From Eumeta japonica (lineage: Eukaryota; Arthropoda; Insecta; Lepidoptera; Psychidae): a DNA stretch of 64,000 nucleotides. Both the position numbers and the translations under genes were made by a program. Below the pieces are notes generated by a model. It was not told the DNA's origin and did not search any database. It saw only the letters and a list, made by a program, of their open reading frames with translations. The stretch spans positions 114,970 to 178,969 of the forward strand of contig BGZK01001272.1 of the NCBI GenBank assembly GCA_005406025.1, given 5' to 3'. Below are positions 1 to 12,404 of the stretch, piece after piece (the stretch's first letter is position 1; each line of letters starts with the position of its first letter).

Positions 1-565
1 TCATAAGAAAGCTGAGCTATTTTTAAAAGCGAACGCAGAGCAAAGAAATTTATTGAATTATGTATGGCCAATTTTTATAGAACATTGGATCTACCCGTTG
101 AAGTGGGGTGAATTTGAGCTTTGCTCATCAATCTTCACTTGAAATATTTTTTTAGTAGAAAGACTAATACAATGAAAAATAATGAAAAAAAAAAAAACAT
201 TATTGATATTATTCTTGGAACCGATAGCACTTAAGAAGAATTGAAAAATGACTGACGTGTGATATATTATCACATTAAATATACAATAATAGACGTCATA
301 AAGCAAAGCATATATTTAATTTTTGTTACAAAAAATTAAAAAATCGACTAGAGTGCGAGTGGATCTCATGGACATTAAAGTCTATTCCTAGAATATTTAT
401 TGCAGTTTTAAGCCACTATGTACATTATCCATTATTTTTCTTACTTGCACAATATCAAGATATTTTTAAAATATTTAAAATCTGTGATTTTTTTCATTAT
501 CTTATAAAATATAGGAAAACCTAATTGAAAAAATCTGTAAAATAGTTGATCTTGCAGACAATCCC
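1..565. other. AT-rich anonymous DNA
   Basis: I see no gene, repeat boundary or RNA here. The reading frame on the minus strand at 91-306 is low-complexity and hydrophobic, as expected by chance in AT-rich DNA. Confidence 0.5.
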
Positions 566-585
566 TGAAACTTTCCGCTAAGGTA

Positions 586-1445
586 TTTATTGATGTGTTT
601 TTGAGCTGTTTGAATTATAAATATTGTTTATTAGGTTTAAGCTCAAAAATTTGAAACACGTTTGACACTTTAGGTCATCTCTGAAACTTCTTAATAGTTT
701 GGAGCTCAAATCCGTCAAATCAAAGCAATAAATTATTCAGCTCACCATTCTCAAGAGACCAATTTTTTGGTCTTTCAAGCTCTTCGAGCTCAAAATATGA
801 TTCTAATACGTTTTGAGCTCTTAAAATTCAAAAGTTTATATGTATTAGAAACCACTTTTTTTCAACTATAATGTTTTTGGATCACGTTGTTTGATTATGA
901 ATTACTTTATGGCTTACGATGCAGTTTTTTTAAACAGAAAAAGATGACTGAAGATGTACGGTATGTCTCAGAACATTTGAAAAAACTCTTTTTTCCGATT
1001 TTTTCTTTAACCGTATGTCTCAAACGAACCAACCGATTTTGAAACAGTTTGTGGCGATCGTTGTGGTATTTAAAAAAAATAACAGGATAATTTTCTAAAT
1101 CTATGGGTAAAGCAATTTAGAAAATATAGTAAAAAAAACACTTTTAAAATTATTTCCAATAAACTTTTTTCTTAAAATATTATTTTTAAGATTCCTCAAA
1201 ACCTACTAAGCTAAAATAGTTAAAAAACTTCAAGAACTCTTAAGTTGAATGAGTTTCTATCAAATATCGCAAACTACGTTTCGATTGGTTAATCTATATG
1301 TAGTTTGCAACATTTGAAATAAATTGAGACGTTTACTTACACACGCACGCACGCGTACAAACGTCAAATTCTGATGAAAACTTGATTTTTGAAAATCGGA
1401 ATTATAAAGGTAACTTGCCAATGTAATAAAAAATTTTCTATTTTC
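586..1445 (+). repeat. Dispersed repeat family A, copy 1
   Basis: This stretch resembles 32391-33541 along its length in the same orientation. Both start at 'tttattgatgtgt', repeat 'gagctcaaa'-like words, contain a 'ctttaacgatatct'-like segment (here near 1003-1020), then 'tttctcaaaacctac', a CA/CG-rich tract (1338-1356) and a tail near 'gaaaatcgga'. This copy has one clear internal unit where copy 2 has three. No coding capacity is visible. I do not recognise the family; it could be a non-autonomous DNA transposon or the non-coding end of a larger element. The resemblance was judged by eye. Confidence 0.65.
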
Positions 1446-3800
1446 ACAGCTGAAAGTGAAAAAACTGGTGTGTGTAGAGATTGTTTGCTTTCTTTATAGT
1501 TCCTTTACGGGGCTTCATCTGCAAGGAGGTCAGATCAAACGCCTGGCTCCATTGCAAATTAAACTCCTATCCCTAGAAGTGGTTCGTGTTTACAAAAACC
1601 AAACATAATAATAAAGTCACGCAATAAATAATTTGCTTAAATAAGTACGGTTTAAATAATGGTAATCTTGCACAACACGATACTGATAGTAATATTTTAA
1701 ATGCTGAACTTTAATATTTTACTGCTCACGTTTAATTTAATATTATTTCCTTTCCTTAATTTCATTTTATAGTATATTGTTTTATTTCATTGTGTATTGC
1801 GTAAAATGTGTTATTTACTTGGAGAAATTTATGTAATTAGCATTTTAATACGTGTATAAACGGATCGGAGTCTCTAACGCACTTAGAAAATTCTATTGTA
1901 GAGTTGATTGACATTATTAGTCTCATTTGAAACCTGAGTTAATACCAACCGATACTTTGATGACATAATGTTTCATTTAACTATAATAGACATAGTATCA
2001 TACTGAGCTTCTACTTTGATAGCCCTAGTGCTAGAGATGTTTATTCTGAGTTTGCGACGTTTGAGAAGTATAGAGTATACGACTTCATTATCATATACAG
2101 ACATTTGCAATTTGACCTAAACTCTAGACAACTCAGAAAATTAAATATTTCTTTCTTTATAAATGGCATTGATCACATAAATTTTAATTGTTCATACCTT
2201 ACGTATTGGAGAGTTCCATAGTTCCGAAAAACGCAATTTACTTCAAAAGTGCCGAACTCAAAATCTCAATAGAAAGCTAGATGCGGTTCGCGCTAACGAT
2301 CTAAACTTAACAGTCTACACCTAACGGTCTTGCTACGGCGGACTGATGTTGGTACAGCATACCGGACGAGGAGGGAAACATGCTGAGGCTGTAAGCGCGG
2401 GAAGACAGCCAGCAGCTCTATTTTTGGAAGAACGTGAAATAGGGTTCCGTTTCATCACACACACACACACACACCACACGGTATAACAATTCATATAGAC
2501 CATAAGAAACAACATGCATTTATAAGTTAGTTACCACGTTTAATATAATAATTTGTTCTTTTTTAATTTGATTAGTTTCATTTGACATGATTCGATTATG
2601 TTATTTAAAACGATTTAAGACACTTAGTAAGCAAGTATATATTTATTTAATATAAACGTTGAGTTAAAAATGAACATTTTGCTATATTCATTCGCACAGT
2701 ACAAAAACATTTCAGACAAAACGATTTATCATTCTAAATGGTTTTTATAATATGAAAACAAAATCTTATAATAGTTTCCGGAGCGATTTATGTTTCCGAA
2801 GCTGAAATAGATTCCGCATATATATATTTTTAATGACTAATAAATCCACAGCTATCTCGCAATAATTTAGTCACGTAGGTTGAAAAATTACTTCAGGAAA
2901 TAGCCCGATTTACCTGAAAAACAAAGCTATTTAATTTATATATACACACATATACCAATTTTAGTTCGCCGCTAGAACGCGTGATATCAGAAACAGATAT
3001 CATGCAGTCGTAACATTAACTCTGCATTGATTCTACTCATACTTATCCTCTGACGCAACTGCAAATTTCACTAACGTAGGCAAATGCATAAGTCGAGGGA
3101 TCGGAACTGCACTTTGGAAGGCTGAAGCGAAAAACAATTGCAAAAAATTATTTTACTTATTGAACTCTTCCAAATCAACAACCATACAAAAAGGTTTTGG
3201 TTCTTGTCAAAGTTCTCTTCGTAAAATTTCACAGTGTAATAATTTAGTCCTTAAGTAAATAATAACAATATAAATAATAACAAAGAAAATTGTAATAAAT
3301 AAATAACAAGACACTAAATCAATCCTTTTTCAAAACTTTTTAATTCCTATTAAATTTCCTCGTAATACTTTCTATATATAATACTATGAATAATAATTTT
3401 AAAAAAAGTTGATGACAAGTCCATAATCCATGTTTTAAATTAAAAATTCATGTCTCATAAACACAATTGATTTCAGAAACCGTTGAAAACCAGGGGAAGC
3501 ATTATTCAATTAATCCCCGTCACAAAAATTGGATATTAAAAATTAATTAACTTTTGTTTTACCGCGGTATCGTAAATTAAACATTTTTCAAATTTTGTTA
3601 TTCTGAGCTGATCTGAGAAGTGACATAGAAACTCTTATACTAGGAAGTACAAAAAAGAGTTAATTTAAGAAAAAAATTGCTTAATAAAAGTATAGCTCTA
3701 ACCGTTCACCTAATACTTAATTGTCCGTTTAACTAAAAGCCCGTGAAACTAAAATCATATTCAAACATCAAATAAAAAAATTCAAAAGACAGTACCGATG
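1446..3800. other. Anonymous AT-rich DNA
   Basis: Nothing here is supported as a gene. A slightly more GC-rich patch around 2240-2450 contains a 60-codon minus-strand frame that ends in a run of Cys and Val codons made by the CA tract, so I do not call it. Confidence 0.45.
2456..2479. repeat. CA microsatellite
   Basis: A near-perfect CA dinucleotide run with one interruption. Confidence 0.95.
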
Positions 3801-3805
3801 TATCT

Positions 3806-3825
3806 ATCTCTCTCTCTCTCTCTCT
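3806..3825. repeat. TC microsatellite
   Basis: A run of about ten TC units flanked by 'tatc' words. Confidence 0.95.
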
Positions 3826-3904
3826 ATCTGACATTTCCATTTTTATTACTTTAAAATTTTCATCTTAATTTCTTCCTCTCTCGATTAGGAAAGTACGAGA
3901 GTTG

Positions 3905-4080
3905 CTTTTTAGCCTTCCGTATGTAAGAGTTGAAAACGGGACCCTATTCCTAACGCTCTGCTATCTGTCCGTCAGAGAGATATGTCTTTTAAAAATTGTT
4001 CTGAACAACTTTAAAAATATGTATATCGGTTTAAACATAAAATATACCTAACTGAGTGCCATTAACTACTAGTGACACCT
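3905..4080 (+). repeat. Degenerate 'gggtcccgta' family repeat, copy D1
   Basis: The words 'aacgggaccctattcctaa' and 'ctgtccgtcag' match the opening of a repeat family very common in lepidopteran DNA and better preserved here at 39632. The rest of the copy is decayed, so the end is uncertain. Confidence 0.5.
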
Positions 4081-4909
4081 TGCACGACCCACGAATCAAC
4101 TTTTCCCAAACTTGTCACTAAACTTCGTATTTTGAAATATAGGCAATTTCAAGAAAATGATTAATTAATATAAAATCAAGCAGCACAGCGAATGTTCCGA
4201 TATTGACATTATTAAAAATAATTGACAGCATTTCACATGAACAAGTTCTTTAACTGGAAAATTATGATTTTAATTAATTTTAAAAGAAAGAAATGGAGGA
4301 TGAAATAAATGATATAATGCCAGAAAATTTATTCGCCAAATATTGGACGTCGTTATTTGATTCGTCTTAAGAATCGTATATTTCGATTACATCTCACTTA
4401 ATAACTTGTCTTTTATTAATATTCCAGAATAATTAATTGTAGACTAATGAAGCATTTTACTTAATAATATACTAATTAAAAAAAAACCTAAATCTAACTC
4501 AAAAAAAATTATCTTAAATTAATACATTGTTTTTAAATGTGCAAAAAATTCACGTTTCGCTATGATTTAAAGAGTACAGACAATAATATGAGTGTAAGTT
4601 TAAAAGTCCCAGAGTGATAAGACAGAAACCACAGATTTATACTTAGTACGATATTTGTATTTGTTTATTGCTAAGATGACATTCTCAATTGTTTCATGCA
4701 AATTTCTTTCAAGGTGCTTAAAGTTTGACGCAATTTGATTGACTCACCAATTTGGTACAGATAAGATTTTTCAAAGAGACCTTTGCCCACCCTTTCATTA
4801 AATACATTCGCTATTTCTATTCACTATTTATGCTAGTCAATATATGTTGTTTCAAATCATGCTTATTCTCTTAATTACTGTTACTGTCTTCATAGTATAC
4901 CCTACATAT
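4081..4909. other. Anonymous AT-rich DNA
   Basis: I see no gene or structured repeat in this stretch. Confidence 0.45.
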
Positions 4910-5260
4910 ATTTTTATCATGTTTTCGAAGGGCAAACCATCAGACACTAGGTGATCACCGCCACCGATGGACAGTCGCAACGTCACTTAAAGTGGTCACT
5001 AGTGCGTTTCGACTTTTTGCATGGGTTATCGATCAGGAGAGAGTGGGGTAATAGAGGGGGAGTGGGCCACGGGAACTTTCACCACTGAACGAAACCCAAC
5101 TGCAGAAGCTACTACTTCATGTCGTATTCTGTGAGAGTATTGTAGTTCACAGCTCGAGCTAATCCATTTTTGTGATGCGGTCTAGTTGGCCACAGTTTGC
5201 TCTATGGATTGCTCTACCACAGTAATTGTGTTACGCTAACGTCGCATTTTCATTGCTTTG
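4910..5260 (+). mobile_element. SINE-like element, family C, copy 1
   Basis: The copy opens with 'ttttcgaagggcaaac', followed by 'gtgatcaccgccaccgatgg', the order typical of an abundant short lepidopteran repeat. It aligns by eye over most of its length with the reverse complement of 31965-32340, including the shared words 'ctacttca', 'ctgtgaga', 'ttggccacagt' and 'ctctaccacagtaa'. It is non-coding; frames that cross it are chance. The family is probably a SINE or the short tail of a non-LTR element; which of these I cannot tell. Confidence 0.75.
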
Positions 5261-7050
5261 ATTTCACCCTTGTATCTTTTTCACTCAACCAAAATTTTAC
5301 TACGGTACATAAATGTCGAAACCAGAGACCAATAACGAATAGTTCAACGATCTTCGCGCAGAAAACTTTTATTATTTGTAACAGCAAGCAAAATTCCTTT
5401 AAAGATGAAATTCGCTTTATGTCCCACATTTTCTCAATATTTGGAATACGTACGAAAAGAAAATCACGCAAGATCGCTTGTTCAACTTGTCTTCCAACAC
5501 TATGTCGCATTCAGTTATAATTTAATTTTTTCAGACATAAGTACCTTTGTTTTAACCATATTCGTTTTATCTATTATCCAGGCAGGACTTTTAAAATTCA
5601 AAATTGTCTCCTACAACCGCAATGTCGATGGCTCAATGTTTATATAATCATTTAAATAAGGCTCAAGGGTTACATAATATTTCATTTTTTTTCAACTCAC
5701 ATTTTTATTATTCTAGGTTTTTTTTTTTATTCATGGACGCATTAAATAACGATTACATATCGGTAATACGTTTCCGTAAACTTCCGTTTGCTTGAAAACT
5801 GTTTGAATATCTGTTGTCACAGACATCTTTTAGCGCGTTGTTTTTTCCCCTTACAAGTTTCTCAGTTTTTACTGTTAAAGACTTGTGGAACGACTTACCT
5901 GTCTTTCAAATTATAATACTAAAAGGTTATCGACTTTTGTTAATTTTAGACACGATACGGTCACTTTAGGACGACATACCCCAAATTGATATAAAGCTTT
6001 GACTCAAATGATCAAGGATTACAGAGAAGTAATCTGTACCAACGGTGACGAAAGAGAATATCTGTAACTTTACTTCTCAATCAATATTACAGAATCGAAT
6101 GCACGAATGCATACTTGTTTTTATCGTTTGTCATTTGTATATAGAGGTGTATCCTCATGTAATCAGGGTTTGTTACTCGCATAATGAACTTTTATTATTA
6201 TAATAAATATATTTCTTATATATAATGCAAACGCGGGACCGTTTGTTTTCTTTATTATTCTCACCAATTAATTTGCTGTGTTATAGTTTTCAACAGTTTC
6301 TTTTTCCATCCGTCGTAGATCGCATATTCTTGCGTATTTTCTTTATTTAGTGCCCTTTCGTGATATTTTCTTATTTAAATTGTACTTTAAATTATTTTTT
6401 CTCCCATTTCTGACCCAGTTCTAATTTGTTAATAGTAGAATACAATGTACATCTTACGTTCAAAACATGACAGAATCACTCAAGTTTACCATGGCTAGTC
6501 AGTCTGTTGTATGTTCTGTCTTCAAGTACTTCGACTGGAATAGCTAGTGGTGGTTTGAATGTCTGGACGTAATGATTACGGAAGCCAAGACCATCACGAA
6601 TCGTGTGATTTGACTAACATAAGCAAATGCATATGTTTGCCAGCACCGCCTGTTGACAGCATCCAACATTTATTGCACACGTCCTCGTCCGATGACAAAT
6701 CGGATTTTTCCACTGGAACAGCGTTCGGACCACTCTAACAAATCGATATTGATGATATAGTCATTGAGAAGAACAGTCGTCATGGACGGAAAAACATCCC
6801 GTATATTACTACCGAATTGGTACCATAACGGTTTGGGTTCAACCTTCTACCTAAGTAACCCTAAAAATAATTCAATTTATAGATGTTGTCCACCGTGCAA
6901 AAAAATGTGATAGATGAGTTGGACGATGACGCGGTAGCTCCTCAGCCCCCGGTATGTGGCACGGACGGCGTGCGAAGTCACTGCCCTATGTGGTCAAATC
7001 AGTTACTAATATTTATAAATTTCTATTATTAAAACATAAAATATTATGAT

Positions 7051-7053
<3 letters not shown>
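5261..7053. other. Anonymous DNA with a slightly more complex patch at 6430-6990
   Basis: Short frames at 5197-5520, 5250-5510 and 5405-5647 overlap each other on both strands and resemble no family I know. The patch at 6430-6990 has more balanced base composition and might be the remains of a transposon, but no frame stays open and I recognise no motif. Confidence 0.4.

Positions 7054-7131
<78 letters not shown>
7054..7131. repeat. TA microsatellite, 39 units
   Basis: An uninterrupted 78-base alternating AT tract. A frame that reads it as an Ile-Tyr repeat is an artefact. Confidence 0.98.
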
Positions 7132-7135
<4 letters not shown>

Positions 7136-7534
7136 TCTTGTTCTGTGAAAGTAAACATATATAAAAATTCTTGTGTATTTTAGGCTGTTAGACATCTATC
7201 GCTCGTGTGAAGACGAAAACAAGTCCCCTTAGAAAACTAATCTCCACTGTCGAAAGGAAACCCTATAGTAAATGGTGACCAACCTAGATCTCAGTTCTAC
7301 CAATAACAACACTTAACCGAATAAAAAGCTACTTTATATCAATCCACAGTGCCTACGCGCGGTGACCGTGGCGAAACCCAGGAGGGAGGCTTATGTCCAA
7401 AGCTGTCGTGCAGCGGCCGAAACAATTCGGAAAATACACAGAACTTAACACGACAATCTTAACGAAGTGAATATGTTAGTGGAAATTTGGTGATGAACTT
7501 AATATAAGCATCCAAAAGACAAGATACAAGTAGC

Positions 7535-7620
7535 ATTGATGCTTGAGTAGTCAGCTACTGCTTACGTTTAAGAAGGTGACGGGTTCAAATCTTAAGCATA
7601 AATTGATCGTATTTAGGGTT
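7535..7620 (+). mobile_element. tRNA-derived SINE head, fragment G1
   Basis: The words 'gacgggttcaaatct' and then 'taagcataaattga' resemble a pol III B box and the sequence just after it in the better-preserved copy at 58858. The A box is poorly preserved, and the body with 'cctcggagagcac' is absent, so this is at best a truncated copy. Confidence 0.4.
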
Positions 7621-7624
7621 GAAA

Positions 7625-8620
7625 ATGCCGAAAAGCTGCCAGACTTTTTACATTGGGTAAGTTTCGTTGTCACCGAAATAATAATAAAAGTACATAGGAC
7701 TTGGACACCAATTTTAAAAATGAGCAACCATTTATTAGGAAGGGCTGAAAGGACTTTTTTTCATAAATGTGTGGCGCCCTGGCCTACACCTAGTACACTT
7801 ATAGTTTAAAAACATCACTATTAAACAAAAAGGGCTTTCATTATAAATTATTACACATGACATTGAAAAACATATAGATTACTATAATTTGAATTGTAAT
7901 AAATCAAAATACATATAAGCGAATGTATTACCATAGATTAATAAATATATTAACAAAAAAATGCATAATATTCACTATATGTTGTTCCGATTTGAAGTTT
8001 TTACACATAATACACATATCTCTCAAACATACATCATCTCGTACCATAAAATTTAAAAAGAACTTCACAATACGTATGTGTATAATATATACGTAGTCAT
8101 AGCAACTTTCACTTGAAACTTTTTCAATATCCTTTGCAACCTCCCAGTAGGTTATTGAATATTCGTTGCCCTTCTTGTGTCTTTTCTCGGAAGGAGCGAA
8201 CTCTAAAATTCCCACAAAATATCGTCACGCTACAGAGCTTCAAAAGCGAAAGCGTAACATTAGAAGTGACACATGTGCTTTATTACAGTACGACACAACG
8301 TTCAAGGCAGTATTCTTCCTAAAATGCTTTAGCCGTCGCCAGCTCCTTTGATTTAACTTTGATTTAATTTCGTCCTTAAATGACAATTTTCGTTTCTCAC
8401 ATTCTGATTAAGTAAGTGAGAAGTGACTGTATTTTCTTTTACATTAGAGTTGAAAAGAAGTCGCTGTATCTAAGAGTGCTATACGAAATGGCAATGCGCA
8501 TAAAAATATCTTTTACACAATCAACGTTCGAAAACAGTGATAAGACTACCGAAAATGCTATTTCTAAGTCGAGTGTTCATTTGTGTCCAATTCTCACTTA
8601 AAGTGATTATTGCAAATATT
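7625..8620. other. Anonymous DNA
   Basis: Several frames of 60-95 codons occur on both strands (for example 7928-8215 minus and 8113-8322 plus). They overlap and share no recognisable domain. I call no gene. Confidence 0.45.
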
Positions 8621-8625
8621 GTCAT

Positions 8626-8692
8626 TCATCATCATCATCATCATCATCTTCTTCTTCTTCATCATCATTATCATAATCATTATCATCATCAT
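8626..8692. repeat. Imperfect CAT/CTT trinucleotide tract
   Basis: Runs of 'cat' with an internal 'ctt' block. A frame through it gives a His-rich peptide that I regard as an artefact. Confidence 0.97.
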
Positions 8693-8699
8693 TCGCATC

Positions 8700-9750
8700 T
8701 CAACTACATGACAACAATCATTATTCTTCAGTCCAATGACTGAAAGAGAAAATTCCTGATACACTGAAAGGAGCGTAATTATTTGAAGGTAGTATAAGTT
8801 CTAGTCGAGATTAGGAGTGACGGGAGTGCTTATTCTAAATATTCTCATTTTATTTTATTAGAATAGTCCCGATTTTTTAATATCGCTCAATATTTGTACT
8901 TTTTAAATCATTACTTTGTTCAATTGCAATGCACCTACCGCCTCTAAGATTTGTATAGATATATATATACCACCAGAATGTCAATTTTAATGACCTACGT
9001 TAGTCACCAGTTAATCGATTAGTTAATCATTACGTTTCTGTAAATATAAGTCACTGTAACTCAAACAAAAGGGTTAACCCGACTCTTTAACTTTGGATTG
9101 AATCTTTAAATTTAGATTGTTGTGACTTAAGACAACTATTCTTTATGACGCAGTAACATGAAAGACACGACTTTGACAGCATAACAGAAAGATATATAAG
9201 CGATCATGAAAAGATTACGTTTTATCTTCTTCTTTCTTTTAATGTACACTGAACCTGAAACACAAATTGTATAACCTTTTTAAGAGTCCACATGCATCAA
9301 AAGATATCCTGTAGATCAAAGTCGAGATTAAGGAGAGCATTTTATTATATGGGCATATGAGCCGAAATCTACAATAAAATCTATGATCCTTAAATTTTAA
9401 TATTCTTAAAATTATCACCACTACATATTACGCCATGCGTATACAACTTCAACACAACTTACACAAGTGTTATAGATTTATTTAACCATATACAAATTCC
9501 GTGCTAAGTTATATTAAACAGGCAATATCGCTTAATACATGGATATAGATAATTTACAACATTTAATCTGATAATGTGTCACAACTTCGTTATCTGTATA
9601 TGCATGCAGTAGGTAGGTGACCTTGATAAGGAAATGTATTTCTCTGTATATACGATCTGCACAATACATCCGTCTAAATTATATTTTGAATTGAAGAGCA
9701 TTAATATTTTGTATTGTGTGTAATTATATAGCATAATTATAAAAAAATAA
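8700..9750. other. Anonymous AT-rich DNA
   Basis: No gene or clear repeat is visible. Confidence 0.45.
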
Positions 9751-9751
9751 A

Positions 9752-9915
9752 ATTAACACTTGCTTAGGTGTTCGATATCTATCAATCCTCTCGAATTGAT
9801 ATTCAATCCTTTGGATAGAGATTCGTAGTGGAGAGGCAGATTCGAGGGTCAGCGGTGGCTTGCATGCTGCATATTAATGCATGTTGCAGGGGAGCGTCGA
9901 GCATTAATATTGGAT
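9752..9915 (+). repeat. Dispersed repeat family B, copy 1
   Basis: This stretch aligns with 20533-20700 in the same orientation: both read 'aacacttgctta', then 'tgttcgatatct', 'tcaatcctctcg', 'tggatag' and 'gggtcagcggt', and end in an imperfect inverted repeat built from 'gcatg' and 'gttgcagg'. The tail word 'gagcgtc' also recurs at 32700. There is no coding capacity. I do not recognise the family. Confidence 0.75.
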
Positions 9916-9928
9916 CTAATAAGTAATG

Positions 9929-9973
9929 TAAAAAGCTCTTGCGCTGCTAGGCCATTAACGCAAGAGCTTTTTA
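9929..9973. repeat. Perfect 15-bp-arm hairpin beside repeat B1
   Basis: The arms 9929-9943 and 9959-9973 ('taaaaagctcttgcg' and its complement) enclose a 15-base loop. It looks superficially like a bacterial terminator, but nothing in the context is bacterial. It is probably the end structure of a transposon or a chance foldback. Confidence 0.85.
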
Positions 9974-10936
9974 TATTATATAACGCAACCCATTAATACA
10001 ACGCAAGCAGAACCATCAGTAGGTCCCGCGTATTCATGGGTATTTCCCGATGTAAAAAAGCCCTAGGACATTCTGTAGTCATGAACACTCTTACAATAGA
10101 GTGATAATTGTATGGGATTGATGGCCAATGAAATTGATCTAGAGAATGTATATCTATGGAAGTCGAATCTCGATGACGTCAAAGCATTTGCGTTTGATAA
10201 AAATATTATGCTTCATAATGATATAAGAGTCAAGGCTGGAGATTGTAATACTGTAAACATTCGCATAAAAATGTCTGTGGACCCTTCCTTTAAATCTGAC
10301 CTTCGGCTTCTCGTCAAGTACATTATCAAACGTTTCATTTGGTCGAAGTCCTCGTTTACATTGTTTACTCACGTTAGCCACAAACGTTTCGCAATTTATC
10401 AATCTCAACGTATATTATGCGATAAAAATACGGAAAGGGGCCATCCATAAATTATAAGCATTTGACGTTTGTAGAAATAGAAACGATTCTTTCGTGACCA
10501 TTGCGTAATGGAAGATGCGCAGACTACCGGTTCCAAGGTCTCATATGTGTGTGTGTGTGTGTGTGGTGTGTGTGCGGTATTGCGTATGTGCGGTTCACAG
10601 GTGCGTCGTGCATGCGTGCGTGTGTATGTAATACATATATATAATGATAATGGTATATATTATAACATTTTTCAACGTTCTAAAAATTACTTGCCTAATT
10701 TTAAAATGGCAACCACGTATTTTTTAGAAAAGTACCACTAATGGCAATGTTTTAAAAAAGTCATTATACGCGAAACTGACACACAAATTTGTTATACTAA
10801 GTGAACCAACGTACTATTAAATTTTCAAAAATTCGTCCCTTCGAGCGGAGAAATAGGGGTTTCAAATATCCTTGAACAATGTTTTACTTTTGAATTTAGA
10901 AGTAAAAAACGAAATTAAGCATCTGATCAATAATTG
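9974..10936. other. Anonymous DNA with a GT tract
   Basis: A 112-codon plus-strand frame at 10112-10450 is overlapped by an 84-codon minus-strand frame, and neither has a recognisable motif, so I do not call it. A GT-rich microsatellite occupies about 10546-10574. Confidence 0.45.
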
Positions 10937-10987
10937 TAAAACTTTATTTAAGGCAAAAATTTTTTTTTTGCCTTAAATAAAGTTTTA
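10937..10987. repeat. Perfect 23-bp-arm foldback
   Basis: Arm 10937-10959 is the exact reverse complement of 10965-10987, around a five-T loop. It abuts the next hairpin with no gap. Confidence 0.95.
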
Positions 10988-11015
10988 TGGAGGTGTAATG
11001 GAAATTACACCTCCA
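10988..11015. repeat. Perfect 12-bp-arm hairpin
   Basis: Arm 10988-10999 ('tggaggtgtaat') pairs exactly with 11004-11015 around a 'ggaa' loop, directly after the preceding foldback. Confidence 0.95.
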
Positions 11016-11589
11016 AAAGAGTAAAACTAAGAGTGACGTTCATAAATTCGTAATGAACTTAAAAAACGTGGGAAAAAAAGTTGAAGTTGACTTTAGCGTG
11101 ATCGAGAAGTCAACTGTTGTAAAACTACAATCGTAGGTAAAATTTAGTCCGATCATTCTGAAATCTTTGAAAGAAAAGACAAAGAATTTTTTTGTAATTC
11201 GCACTAAGAATGTTTCACCATTTATATTAAAATTAGCCCATAAAGGATCAAACTCGAGAACAAAAGATTTTAATTAAAGCTTACCCTTTGTAAGGGTGGA
11301 AACCTAAAAATTATTATATAATTAGGTGTGTAATAAGGAATTAGCCATATAGATCAGAATACTGTCACCGGTCGGCGAACGCCCCTGTATCTAGATTTTC
11401 GGTCTCTGTGGACATCAGTGCTCTTGAGTATTGAGTCTTTAATAAAATAAAATCTTGGTGAGATTTTGTGTAGAAGTTAAGGTGCGAGATAAAAAGAAGG
11501 AGAATTACGACTCTCAGAATGACGTTTAGTGGAAAAATTAGAAAGAAATTGGATTTCGCTCGAAGAGCTTCGCCGATAACAAGCGCGGA
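11016..11589. other. Anonymous DNA
   Basis: No gene or repeat is recognised. Confidence 0.4.
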
Positions 11590-11745
11590 AGCAGGATTTT
11601 AATCGGTATCAAAATCGGAATTTAGTTCTAGATCCCGATCTCGAATGAACTCGAAATGGCGATATTTTTCGACATCGAGAACGATATCGGACGTAATTCG
11701 TATAAAAATATCGACGGTGACGGAGTCGTTAAAGGATAGCTAATT
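11590..11745 (+). mobile_element. Helitron-like fragment with degenerate hexamer array, copy E1
   Basis: A degenerate array of words like 'gatcccgatctcg' and 'aaaatcggaat' is followed by 'gacggagtcgttaaaggatagctaa', which I show here only as two parts: 'gacggagtcg' and then 'gatagctaa'. The same order (array, then a GC-rich short hairpin, then 'agcta') occurs at 16479-16640. Lepidopteran non-autonomous Helitrons of the Lep1 type have such ends. The family assignment is inference. Confidence 0.45.
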
Positions 11746-11749
11746 TTTT

Positions 11750-12404
11750 AAAGAAAGCTCCAAACAATAAGTAGACAGACACATTAGCATCAAAATAATA
11801 AAAATAAAATTATGTGTGTTCATAGGAAATGTTTTTTATGTTAAATTTGTTAACCACTGATTTTTTTCAATAAGGAGATTAGCATGGTCTCTTTAACAAA
11901 ATGTGAGCTATATTCCATAATCTATTTACCCGGCTGCTGTGAATTGGAATCACATGAGATTTAGTTAGAGTTTTTTTTTTATGTCGGTTGTACTTTGCAT
12001 TGTTTTATTGTTGTTGTTTATTTTTAAAAATAATAAAGAGTTAGTCTCAAGACCACTTTAAATGCTTAAATTTAAAGCAAAATTATACAATTATCTATCA
12101 AAACACTTAGAATTCGACATAAGAAGGTAGTTAAAAGCGAAACTCTGAAAACTGAAAGGACTTATTCTTGAAGCAAAGCTATTCACTCAAGCATAAATTA
12201 TGTCTTCATAGACAAGTATAATTTTACATTTGAATACACGACAGATAAACCGTGGAGTAGTCACAGAATTTCGTTGAATTGTATTATTTTAGTAGACGAG
12301 CGTAGACAGAGTTTCATCTCTTAGTTTAGAAATTCATTAATAGTGTTAAATATAATCAGAGTATAAATATATTTTTAAAGGAGATCCTACAAAATATATT
12401 ATTA
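11750..12404. other. Anonymous AT-rich DNA
   Basis: No feature is supported. Confidence 0.45.

Noticed and set aside
7013..7195. Ile-Tyr repeat protein
   Set aside because: It is the TA microsatellite read in frame.
8537..8743. Histidine-rich peptide
   Set aside because: It is the CAT tract read in frame.
9929..9973. Rho-independent terminator
   Set aside because: The hairpin plus T-run form is superficial; the window is eukaryotic.
10112..10450. 112-codon plus-strand frame as a gene
   Set aside because: It is overlapped by an 84-codon frame on the other strand and has no recognised domain.
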